DNA from: JAKALQ01 sp963978265
Lineage (GTDB): Bacteria > Actinomycetota > Actinomycetes > S36-B12 > UBA5976
NCBI GenBank assembly: GCA_963978265.1
Contig: CAXBQV010000043.1
Location: forward strand, 1 to 14,032
Direction of reading: 5' to 3'
DNA: 14,032 bases
Shown piece after piece: positions 7,264 to 12,763 of this stretch; positions within the stretch are counted from its first letter, which is position 1; the number at the start of each line of letters is the position of its first letter. The position numbers and the translations under genes are program-made. The notes under the pieces are model-generated. The model was not told the DNA's origin. It worked only from the letters and a program-made list of their open reading frames with translations, and ran no database searches.

Positions 7264-8619
7264 ATGCAGCGCGTCCACATCGTCACCCTCGGATGCGCGC
7301 GCAATGACGTCGATTCCGACGAACTCGCCGCCCGACTGTCCGCCGGCGGTTTCGAACTCACCGATGACGCCGCTGCCGCGGATGCCGTCGTCGTGAACAC
7401 CTGCGGGTTTGTGGATGCCGCCAAGAAGGACTCCATCGACACTGTGCTGTCGCATGCGGAGCTCAAGGGCGGAGCGCGTGGGCCGAAAGCGGTTGTCGCA
7501 GTCGGGTGCCTCGCTGAGCGATACGGCCAGGAACTCGCGAACGAGTTGCCGGAAGCCGACGCGGTCCTCGGCTTCGATTCCTACCAGGACATCGCGGCGC
7601 GACTACAGCGCATCCTGCAGGGGGAGAAGCTGCCGTCGCATGTTCCCCAGGACCGCCGCAAACTCCTGCCGATCTCCCCGGTCGACCGCGCGGCCACCGA
7701 CGTCACGCCGATTCCGCGTGTCCGGCTCGAGCAGGGACCGTTCGCCTCGCTGAAGATCGCCAGCGGTTGTGATCGCCGTTGCACCTTCTGCGCGATTCCG
7801 CAGTTCCGCGGCGCCTACCAGTCGCGCCGACCGCACGACATCCTCGACGAAGCACGCTGGCTGGTCACCGAAGGTGTGAAGGAAGTGTTCCTTGTCAGCG
7901 AGAACTCGACGTCCTACGGGAAGGACCTCGGCGACCTCCGCCTCCTCGAAGCGTTGATCCCCGAACTCGCCGCAATCGACGGCCTCGAACGTGTGCGCGT
8001 CTCGTACCTGCAACCGGCGGAACTGCGGCCCGGCCTCATCGAGGTTCTCGCGGGCACCGACAAGGTTGCGCCGTACTTCGATCTGTCGTTCCAGCACGCG
8101 AATGCGGCAGTCCTGCGCCGCATGCGCCGGTTCGGCGGCGTGGACGAATTCCTCGGCCTGCTCGAACGCATCCGCGAACGCGCGCCGCTCGCGGGCACAC
8201 GTTCGAACTTCATCGTCGGCTTCCCCGGGGAGACGGAACAGGAGTTCGACGACCTCGTCGACTTCATCACGCGTGCGCGGCTCGACTATGTCGGGGTCTT
8301 CGGGTACTCCAATGAGGACGGCACCGAGGCGCTTGGTTTCGATGGGCAACTCCCGCAGGATGAAATCGATGAGCGCGTCGCCACCATCACCGAACTCGTG
8401 GACGAGTTGTGCAATCAACGGGCGGAGGACCGGGTTGGCGAACAGGTGCGCGTCCTCGTCGAGCAAATTGCTCAGGACGGCGTCGAAGGTCGTGCGGCGC
8501 ACCAGGGGCCGGAAGTCGACGGCGTAACACGCATCAACACCCGCGCATCAGTCGGCGAATTCGTGGATGCTGTGGTCGTGGGTAGCGACGGCGTCGATCT
8601 CGTGGCGGAGGTCCGCTGA
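7264..8619 (+). CDS. rimO: Ribosomal protein S12 methylthiotransferase RimO
   Basis: RimO is a radical-SAM enzyme with two [4Fe-4S] clusters that methylthiolates the conserved aspartate of ribosomal protein S12. The 451-residue protein has the N-terminal cluster cysteines Cys11, Cys47 and Cys82. The radical-SAM motif CDRRCTFC holds Cys169, Cys173 and Cys176. The text SFQHA and a C-terminal TRAM-like domain follow. SFQHA and the start HIVTLGCARN separate it from MiaB, which has MPLQSGS and YGCQMN and is also present in this window. The length is normal. Its stop overlaps the pgsA start by one base (TGATG), so pgsA is translationally coupled. Confidence 0.95.
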   Translation: MQRVHIVTLGCARNDVDSDELAARLSAGGFELTDDAAAADAVVVNTCGFVDAAKKDSIDTVLSHAELKGGARGPKAVVAVGCLAERYGQELANELPEADAVLGFDSYQDIAARLQRILQGEKLPSHVPQDRRKLLPISPVDRAATDVTPIPRVRLEQGPFASLKIASGCDRRCTFCAIPQFRGAYQSRRPHDILDEARWLVTEGVKEVFLVSENSTSYGKDLGDLRLLEALIPELAAIDGLERVRVSYLQPAELRPGLIEVLAGTDKVAPYFDLSFQHANAAVLRRMRRFGGVDEFLGLLERIRERAPLAGTRSNFIVGFPGETEQEFDDLVDFITRARLDYVGVFGYSNEDGTEALGFDGQLPQDEIDERVATITELVDELCNQRAEDRVGEQVRVLVEQIAQDGVEGRAAHQGPEVDGVTRINTRASVGEFVDAVVVGSDGVDLVAEVR

Positions 8620-9164
8620 TGCCGCACCGTCGGATCTGGACATTCTCCAACGGGCTCACCATGGCGCGGGTCGCATTCGTCCCGCTGTTCGTGTGGGTGG
8701 CGGTTCACGACGGCAGCTGGTGGCAATTCGCTGCGATGGTGGTGTTCCTCCTCGCGTCGATCACCGACCACTACGACGGCAAACTCGCACGCCTTCGTGA
8801 CGAGATCACCGACTTCGGCACGCTCGCCGATCCGATCGCGGACAAGGCGCTCACGGGATCCGCATTCATCATCTTCTCCGCAACCGGTGCGTTCCCGTGG
8901 TGGGCGACGATCCTGATGCTCGTGCGTGAATGGGGCATCACCTGGTGGCGACTGCGGATCCGGAACCGAACGGTGCATGCGGCGAACTACGGCGGCAAGT
9001 TGAAGACAACGCTGCAGATCACCGGCATCGCCATCATGTTCTGGCCCGAAGAGGCCTTCCTCGGTTTTCTCGTGCATCCGGTTGCGCTTGCCGTGATGTG
9101 GGCGGCTTTCGCCGTCACCATGTACACGGGTGTCGTGTACGTGCGTGAATTCAGGAACGCATGA
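8619..9164 (+). CDS. pgsA: CDP-alcohol phosphatidyltransferase, probably phosphatidylglycerophosphate synthase (PgsA)
   Basis: This integral membrane enzyme transfers a phosphatidyl group from CDP-diacylglycerol to an alcohol, most likely glycerol-3-phosphate on the way to phosphatidylglycerol and cardiolipin. The 181-residue protein carries the complete family motif D-x2-DG-x2-AR-x8-G-x3-D-x3-D: Asp50, Asp53-Gly54, Ala57-Arg58, Gly67, Asp71 and Asp75. Several hydrophobic helices surround it (about 15-30, 37-49, 78-100 and 130-175). Actinobacteria have several related paralogues (PgsA, phosphatidylinositol phosphate synthase, cardiolipin synthase). The PgsA call rests on the position between rimO and cinA and on LADPIADKALTG; the substrate is an inference. 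The gene overlaps rimO (TGATG) and cinA (ATGA). Confidence 0.85.
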   Translation: MPHRRIWTFSNGLTMARVAFVPLFVWVAVHDGSWWQFAAMVVFLLASITDHYDGKLARLRDEITDFGTLADPIADKALTGSAFIIFSATGAFPWWATILMLVREWGITWWRLRIRNRTVHAANYGGKLKTTLQITGIAIMFWPEEAFLGFLVHPVALAVMWAAFAVTMYTGVVYVREFRNA

Positions 9165-9718
9165 CCACGTACACGCGCGCAGATCTCGACGACGCTCTGT
9201 CTGCCCTCGCCGACAACTCGCTTGCCGCATCCGAGTATGAGATCGCGCGCGCCGTCATCATTGCCGCCACGCTTTCCGGCAAGACGATCGCCACTGCTGA
9301 AAGCCTGACTGCCGGACTCATCTCCGCCACACTCGCAACGATCCCCGGGGCCTCGAACGTGTTGCGCGGCGGCATCGTCGCGTACGCCACGGATCTCAAG
9401 GCGAGTGCACTGCACGTGCCGCAGGCACTGCTCGACAAGGGTGGGCCTATCCAGACCCCGGTCGCGGGTGCGATGGCGGTCGGCGCTCGCGCGTGGGCGG
9501 AGGCGGACTTCGGCCTCGCGTGCACCGGGGTTGCCGGTCCCGACGAGCAGGACGGCCATCCGGTCGGCGAGGTGCACGTGGCGGTTGCCGGCCCGACGGA
9601 GGGTGCGGTGCGGACCCACAGTCTCACGCTGACCGGGGACCGGGACGGAATACGGCACGGCACCGTGCTCGTTGTCCTCGGTATGGTGCTCGACGCACTC
9701 CTGCCTACCGTCGAATGA
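9161..9718 (+). CDS. cinA: Stand-alone CinA C-terminal domain, nicotinamide-nucleotide amidohydrolase (PncC type)
   Basis: This family deamidates nicotinamide mononucleotide to nicotinate mononucleotide in NAD recycling. The 185-residue protein is the CinA C-terminal domain alone. Its motif AESLTAG at residues 46-52 contains the nucleophile Ser48; Tyr75 and Lys80 lie in GGIVAYATDLKAS; TGVAGPDEQDGHPVGEV follows. The N-terminal molybdopterin-binding-like domain of long CinA proteins is absent, as is usual in this actinobacterial locus. About 30 residues precede the domain, slightly more than in short PncC proteins. The ATG overlaps the pgsA stop as ATGA, which supports this start. It is probably the last gene of the rimO unit. 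Confidence 0.9.
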   Translation: MTTYTRADLDDALSALADNSLAASEYEIARAVIIAATLSGKTIATAESLTAGLISATLATIPGASNVLRGGIVAYATDLKASALHVPQALLDKGGPIQTPVAGAMAVGARAWAEADFGLACTGVAGPDEQDGHPVGEVHVAVAGPTEGAVRTHSLTLTGDRDGIRHGTVLVVLGMVLDALLPTVE

Positions 9719-9731
9719 GAGGCGGGGGGAG

Positions 9732-9737
9732 TACGGT
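9732..9737 (+). promoter_or_regulatory. Putative -10 element of clgR
   Basis: TACGGT (TANNNT) lies in the 40-base gap after cinA and would start a short leader that carries the GGAGG at 9747. I saw no CGC-N5-GCG ClgR operator nearby. Confidence 0.3.
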
Positions 9738-9746
9738 GGCACCCTT

Positions 9747-9751
9747 GGAGG
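9747..9751 (+). promoter_or_regulatory. Ribosome binding site of clgR
   Basis: GGAGG with 7 bases to the ATG at 9759 fixes the start. The frame is open further upstream, to an ATG at 9672, but those residues overlap cinA and have no family character. Confidence 0.6.
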
Positions 9752-9758
9752 TGTGGAG

Positions 9759-10046
9759 ATGATCGTGCTTCGTACGTTGCTCGGTACCGAGCTTCGTCGC
9801 CGTCGTGTTGCGCAGAAGCGCACGCTGCTCGACGTCTCCACCGCAGCGCGCGTATCGCTCGGCTACCTTTCGGAGGTCGAGCGCGGTCGCAAGGAAGTGT
9901 CCAGCGAATGCCTCGCTGCGATCTGCGACGCCCTCGGCAGCAGTCTTGCCAGCGTGCTCAACGACGTCGCACACGAGGTTGCCGCCCTGGAGAACACCAC
10001 CGTGGTGGCACTGCCGACGCGCAACTCCGACTCGGCCGCTGCGTAA
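9759..10046 (+). CDS. clgR: ClgR-type transcriptional regulator (XRE family)
   Basis: ClgR activates clp protease genes and other stress and DNA-repair genes in actinobacteria. The 95-residue protein has one XRE helix-turn-helix at about 21-62. It shows the very conserved ClgR stretch ARVSLGYLSEVERGRKEVSS at 30-49, followed by ICDALGSSLASVL. The start MIVLRTLLGTELRR matches the usual ClgR N-terminus. The protein ends in SDSAAA. In Streptomyces ClgR, C-terminal alanines act as a Clp degradation signal, so the regulator is likely removed by the protease it induces. The gene has its own GGAGG and possible -10, and the TetR-like gene begins 6 bases after its stop. The position cinA-clgR-...-recA is conserved. 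Confidence 0.92.
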   Translation: MIVLRTLLGTELRRRRVAQKRTLLDVSTAARVSLGYLSEVERGRKEVSSECLAAICDALGSSLASVLNDVAHEVAALENTTVVALPTRNSDSAAA

Positions 10047-10052
10047 TCCATC

Positions 10053-10715
10053 GTGGCGAGGAAGCCGACCGACAACGCCCATGTCAAGGGGCAGTTGACG
10101 CTGCTCGAGGAAGAACTCGCTGCACCCATCGAATTGCCCGCACCGGCTGAATCGGCAGCACAGATCGCGACCATCTCCGGACCCAACACGCGAGTCCGTG
10201 CCGGCAACGCGATGCAGCGTGCACGCATGGCGGCAATCGGCGGTGCGCTCGAAGTCTTGGCAGCACACGGCGTGAAGAACCTCACGATGGCCGACGTCGC
10301 GGACGCCGGTGGCCTTGCGCGTGCAACCCTGTACAACCATGTCCGCGACAAGGAATCGCTCCTCCTGCTCGTCATCGCCAACGAAGCGCGCGAACTCGCG
10401 AAGGTGTTTGCTTCGGCCTCGACGATGCCGGCTGCCCTCACTGCAACCGCACGTGCGATCGCAGCGCATCCGGCGCTCGTCGGTGTGCGCGAGCACGATC
10501 CGCTGTCGCTGGCGGCGATCGCGGTACCGGCCACCGGAGAAGGCTGGACGGCGATCCGCGAACTCACGCGGCAGGCGTTGGCCGCGCGGGGGAGCAAGGC
10601 AACCGATGCACAGGTGGATCTGCTGTTGCGGTGGCTCACGTCATTCATCACGGTCCCGTCGGATGACGCCTCGCGCAATTCCCAGGCGACGGAACTTGCG
10701 AAGTCGTTGAAGTAA
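10053..10715 (+). CDS. TetR-like helix-turn-helix protein of the clgR-recA interval
   Basis: The 220-residue protein has a TetR-type DNA-binding domain at about residues 56-103: the core ALEVLAAHGVKNLTMADVAD, then GLARATLYNHVRDKESLLL. A helical C-terminal part of about 115 residues resembles no ligand-binding family I know. About 50 residues of alanine- and proline-rich sequence precede the HTH, unusually long for TetR. The start is a GTG at 10053, 6 bases after clgR, without a clear Shine-Dalgarno sequence, so translation probably depends on coupling to clgR. If the Met at residue 54 (base 10212) were the true start, the extension would vanish. The stop overlaps the DUF3046 start as TAATG. 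Target genes and ligand are unknown. Confidence 0.8.
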   Translation: MARKPTDNAHVKGQLTLLEEELAAPIELPAPAESAAQIATISGPNTRVRAGNAMQRARMAAIGGALEVLAAHGVKNLTMADVADAGGLARATLYNHVRDKESLLLLVIANEARELAKVFASASTMPAALTATARAIAAHPALVGVREHDPLSLAAIAVPATGEGWTAIRELTRQALAARGSKATDAQVDLLLRWLTSFITVPSDDASRNSQATELAKSLK

Positions 10716-10909
10716 TGCGCCTCACCGACTTCTGGGAGCGCATGGAGGCGCACTTCGGCGCCGTCTACGCGCACTCGTGGGCAAAGGACACGATCCTCAA
10801 GGATCTCGGCGGCCGCACGGTGCTGCAGGCGATCGACGCCGGCATCGACACCGTCGAGATCTGGCGGGCGGTCTGGGCCTACGAGGGCCTCCCGCCACGC
10901 GACCGCTAG
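10715..10909 (+). CDS. DUF3046 small protein upstream of recA
   Basis: This is a 64-residue protein of the actinobacterial DUF3046 family, recognised from MRLTDFWERMEAHFG at the N-terminus, SWAKDTILKDLGGRTV in the middle, and IWRAVWAYEGLP near the end. It has four tryptophans (7, 22, 50 and 54), no membrane helix and no signal peptide, so it should be a small cytoplasmic helical protein. Its function is unknown. The ATG overlaps the stop of the TetR-like gene (TAATG), so the two are translationally coupled. It sits 233 bases before recA, a placement typical of the family and suggestive of a link to DNA repair or to the ClgR response; that link is inference only. Confidence 0.9.
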   Translation: MRLTDFWERMEAHFGAVYAHSWAKDTILKDLGGRTVLQAIDAGIDTVEIWRAVWAYEGLPPRDR

Positions 10910-11013
10910 GCGGCGCTCGTCGGCGTGCTCGGGCTGGGCCCCCGACGCCTTCCTCGCTCGGGCTGTCCGGGCGTGAACTCCCGATCCCCTCGCTCGTCGG
11001 CGTGTCGCACCCA
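10910..11013 (+). repeat. GC-rich intergenic stretch with short direct repeats and an imperfect hairpin
   Basis: CGCTCGTCGGCGTG occurs at 10914-10927 and again at 10991-11004. GCTCGGGCTG occurs at 10927-10936 and 10956-10965. A 9-bp stem with a 3-base bulge can form from GGCGT (10922-10926) plus CGGG (10930-10933) pairing with CCCGACGCC (10941-10949). It may end the clgR-DUF3046 transcript, but no T-run follows. I see no gene here. Confidence 0.5.
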
Positions 11014-11014
11014 T

Positions 11015-11030
11015 TCGAACAGGTGTTCGA
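11015..11030 (+). promoter_or_regulatory. SOS box (LexA operator) of recA
   Basis: TCGAACAGGTGTTCGA is a perfect palindrome of the actinobacterial/Gram-positive LexA type (TCGAAC-N4-GTTCGA). It ends one base before the -10 element at 11032, so bound LexA would cover the promoter. It is the only such site I noticed in an intergenic position in the window. Confidence 0.92.
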
Positions 11031-11031
11031 T

Positions 11032-11037
11032 TATGCT
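11032..11037 (+). promoter_or_regulatory. -10 element of the SOS-controlled recA promoter
   Basis: TATGCT fits TANNNT and would start transcription around 11044, leaving a leader of about 100 nt. No good -35 is seen at the expected distance. Confidence 0.6.
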
Positions 11038-11040
11038 TCC

Positions 11041-11069
11041 CCCAGTTACCAGCACCATCGGTAACCGGG
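11041..11069 (+). promoter_or_regulatory. recA leader hairpin 1
   Basis: GTTACC (11045-11050) pairs with GGTAAC (11060-11065) across a 9-base loop, and CCC/GGG flanks extend the stem past one A-C mismatch. An adjacent CGGGC/GCCCG pairing (11066-11070 with 11081-11085) shares the same GGG, so two alternative folds are possible. Confidence 0.45.
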
Positions 11070-11102
11070 CGCTGTCAGAGGCCCGACCTATGGTCCGCTT
11101 CA

Positions 11103-11125
11103 CGCGCAGTTACAGGGACTGCGCG
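11103..11125 (+). promoter_or_regulatory. recA leader hairpin 2, just before the ribosome binding site
   Basis: CGCGCAGT (11103-11110) and ACTGCGCG (11118-11125) form a perfect 8-bp stem with a 7-base loop. It ends 7 bases before the AAGGAG of recA, so it could affect ribosome access or mRNA stability. Confidence 0.5.
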
Positions 11126-11132
11126 AACCCCT

Positions 11133-11138
11133 AAGGAG
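11133..11138 (+). promoter_or_regulatory. Strong ribosome binding site of recA
   Basis: AAGGAG lies 4 bases before the ATG at 11143. It is the strongest Shine-Dalgarno sequence in the window, in contrast to the genes with leaderless-type starts. Confidence 0.75.
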
Positions 11139-11142
11139 CAAC

Positions 11143-12183
11143 ATGGCCCCCAGCACCACCCCCGGCAACGATCGCGAGAAGGCCCTCGACAGCGCCCTTG
11201 CCCAGATCGAGCGCCAGTTCGGCAAAGGCTCGGTCATGCGCCTCGGTCAGGAAGACCGTCCGGCCATGGAGGTCATCCCCACGGGTTCTATCGCCCTGGA
11301 CATCGCGCTCGGCATCGGCGGTCTGCCGAAGGGTCGTGTGATCGAGGTCTACGGCCCCGAGTCGTCGGGTAAGACCACCGTCGCACTCCACGCCATCGCC
11401 AATGCCCAGCGCAACGGCGACATCTGTGCATTCATCGACGCCGAACACGCACTCGATCCCGAATACGCCAAGAAGCTCGGGGTCGACATCGACGCACTCC
11501 TCGTCTCGCAACCGGACACCGGTGAGCAGGCGCTCGAGATCGCGGACATGCTCATCCGCTCCGGTGCCATCGGACTGATCGTGATCGACTCCGTTGCAGC
11601 ACTCGTGCCCCGCGCCGAAATCGAAGGCGAGATGGGTGACTCCCACGTCGGTCTGCAGGCTCGCCTCATGAGCCAAGCACTCCGCAAGATCACCGGCGCG
11701 CTCTCGAATTCGAACACCACCGCAATCTTCATCAACCAGCTCCGCGAGAAGATCGGCGTCATGTTCGGTAGCCCCGAAACCACCACCGGTGGCAAGGCGC
11801 TGAAGTTCTACGCATCGGTCCGTCTCGACGTCCGCCGCATCGAGGCACTGAAGGACGGTCAGGACGTCGTTGGTAACCGCACCCGCGTCAAGGTCGTGAA
11901 GAACAAGGTTGCACCGCCCTTCAAGCAGGCGGAGTTCGACATCCTCTACGGCGAAGGCATCAGCCGCGAAGGCTCGCTCATCGACATGGGCGTCGAGCAC
12001 GGCATCGTCCGCAAGGCCGGCGCCTGGTACACCTACGACGGCGACCAACTCGGCCAGGGCAAGGAGAACGCCCGCACCTTCCTGAAGGACAATCCGGATC
12101 TCGCCAACGAGATCGAGACGCGCATCAAGGAAACCCTTGGTGTCGGAGTCAAGGTTGAAGAGCCGACGCCGATCGACGCGTAG
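11143..12183 (+). CDS. recA: Recombinase RecA
   Basis: RecA forms ATP-dependent filaments on single-stranded DNA for strand exchange and activates LexA self-cleavage in the SOS response. The 346-residue protein shows Walker A GPESSGKT at residues 71-78, the Walker B region LIVIDSVAALVP, the L1 segment around EMGDSHVGLQARLMSQALRK, FINQLREKIG, and the L2 stretch GSPETTTGGKALKFYASVR. The C-terminus is short and acidic. No intein interrupts it, unlike Mycobacterium tuberculosis RecA. The start has AAGGAG and a SOS-type promoter upstream. A perfect hairpin and recX follow. Confidence 0.98.
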   Translation: MAPSTTPGNDREKALDSALAQIERQFGKGSVMRLGQEDRPAMEVIPTGSIALDIALGIGGLPKGRVIEVYGPESSGKTTVALHAIANAQRNGDICAFIDAEHALDPEYAKKLGVDIDALLVSQPDTGEQALEIADMLIRSGAIGLIVIDSVAALVPRAEIEGEMGDSHVGLQARLMSQALRKITGALSNSNTTAIFINQLREKIGVMFGSPETTTGGKALKFYASVRLDVRRIEALKDGQDVVGNRTRVKVVKNKVAPPFKQAEFDILYGEGISREGSLIDMGVEHGIVRKAGAWYTYDGDQLGQGKENARTFLKDNPDLANEIETRIKETLGVGVKVEEPTPIDA

Positions 12184-12193
12184 TCACAGTCGC

Positions 12194-12225
12194 AATGAGG
12201 GGTTGGCAGACGCCAACCCCTCATT
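12194..12225 (+). terminator. Perfect hairpin between recA and recX (attenuator/terminator)
   Basis: AATGAGGGGTTGGC (12194-12207) pairs fully with GCCAACCCCTCATT (12212-12225), giving 14 bp with the loop AGAC. It begins 10 bases after the recA stop. Only a short T-run follows (ATTTGATATT), so it may end most transcripts and let some through to recX, or protect the recA mRNA 3' end. Confidence 0.8.
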
Positions 12226-12247
12226 TGATATTGAAGACGATGCGCCG

Positions 12248-12733
12248 ATGACGCCTGAGCGCATGACAACGCTCGCAAAGAACATGGTGCTGCGGAAACT
12301 CACCCGTGCTCCGCAGACGAGGCAACAGCTCGCCGACTACCTGAGCGAGCGTGGCATTGCGGAGGAGATCGTTTCCGAGGTCCTCGGCCGCATGACGGAC
12401 GTCGGTCTGATCAACGATGCAGAATTCGCAGCGATGTTCGTGCGGGCCAAGCGGGCGTCCCGCGGTCTTGCGCCACGCGTGCTCGCCCAGGAACTCCGTC
12501 AGCGCGGAGTGGACGACGACATCATCACGACGGAACTTGCCGCTATCTCGCCCACCGATGACCGTGACCTCGCGAAATCGCTGGTTGCCAAGAAGTTGAT
12601 GGCAACCGCCCGCCTCGACAAGGAGACCCGCATACGGCGGCTGACGTCGATGCTCGTGCGCAAGGGGTTCAGCGCCGGGCTTGCGTTCGAGGTCGTGCGC
12701 GAAGCCATCGGTGAACTTCCTGCGGAGGACTGA
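12248..12733 (+). CDS. recX: Regulatory protein RecX
   Basis: RecX binds RecA filaments and limits their activity. From ATG 12248 the product has 161 residues made of three-helix repeats. The first contains VLRKLTRAPQTRQQLADYL at residues 17-35, followed by GIAEEIVSEVLGRMTDVGLINDAEFA. The next starts at RGLAPRVLAQELRQRGVDDD and the last ends in LVRKGFSAGLAFEVVREAI. The order recA-recX is typical. The frame is open upstream into the recA 3' end, but the earlier GTG at 12137 lies inside recA and the sequence across the hairpin is not RecX-like. The Shine-Dalgarno sequence is weak; Met at 12263 is an alternative start. Low expression through read-through past the hairpin is likely, which fits an inhibitor needed in smaller amounts than RecA. 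Confidence 0.92.
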   Translation: MTPERMTTLAKNMVLRKLTRAPQTRQQLADYLSERGIAEEIVSEVLGRMTDVGLINDAEFAAMFVRAKRASRGLAPRVLAQELRQRGVDDDIITTELAAISPTDDRDLAKSLVAKKLMATARLDKETRIRRLTSMLVRKGFSAGLAFEVVREAIGELPAED

Positions 12734-12749
12734 GCGCAGGAGCGGCGGC

Positions 12750-12755
12750 TAAACT
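12750..12755 (+). promoter_or_regulatory. Putative -10 element for a leaderless miaB transcript
   Basis: TAAACT (TANNNT) ends 8 bases before the miaB ATG and no Shine-Dalgarno sequence is visible, the same pattern as at dapA, ftsK and rimO. Confidence 0.45.
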
Positions 12756-12763
12756 TCGGCTCC

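Noticed and set aside
11015..11037. A PafBC-type RecA-NDp promoter motif at recA
   Set aside because: The sequence at the expected 8-base distance before TATGCT is TCGAACAGG, which does not match TTGTCRGTG. The LexA box explains the site.
10777..11064. An open frame across the DUF3046-recA gap
   Set aside because: It has no ribosome binding site or recognisable domain, overlaps DUF3046 out of frame, and reads through the SOS box and promoter.
11143..12183. An intein in recA, as in some mycobacteria
   Set aside because: RecA is continuous at its normal 346 residues with Walker A and L2 uninterrupted.
12137..12247. A longer recX start at GTG 12137 inside recA
   Set aside because: The extra residues overlap the recA end and the hairpin and lack RecX character. 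The ATG at 12248 gives a family-length protein.
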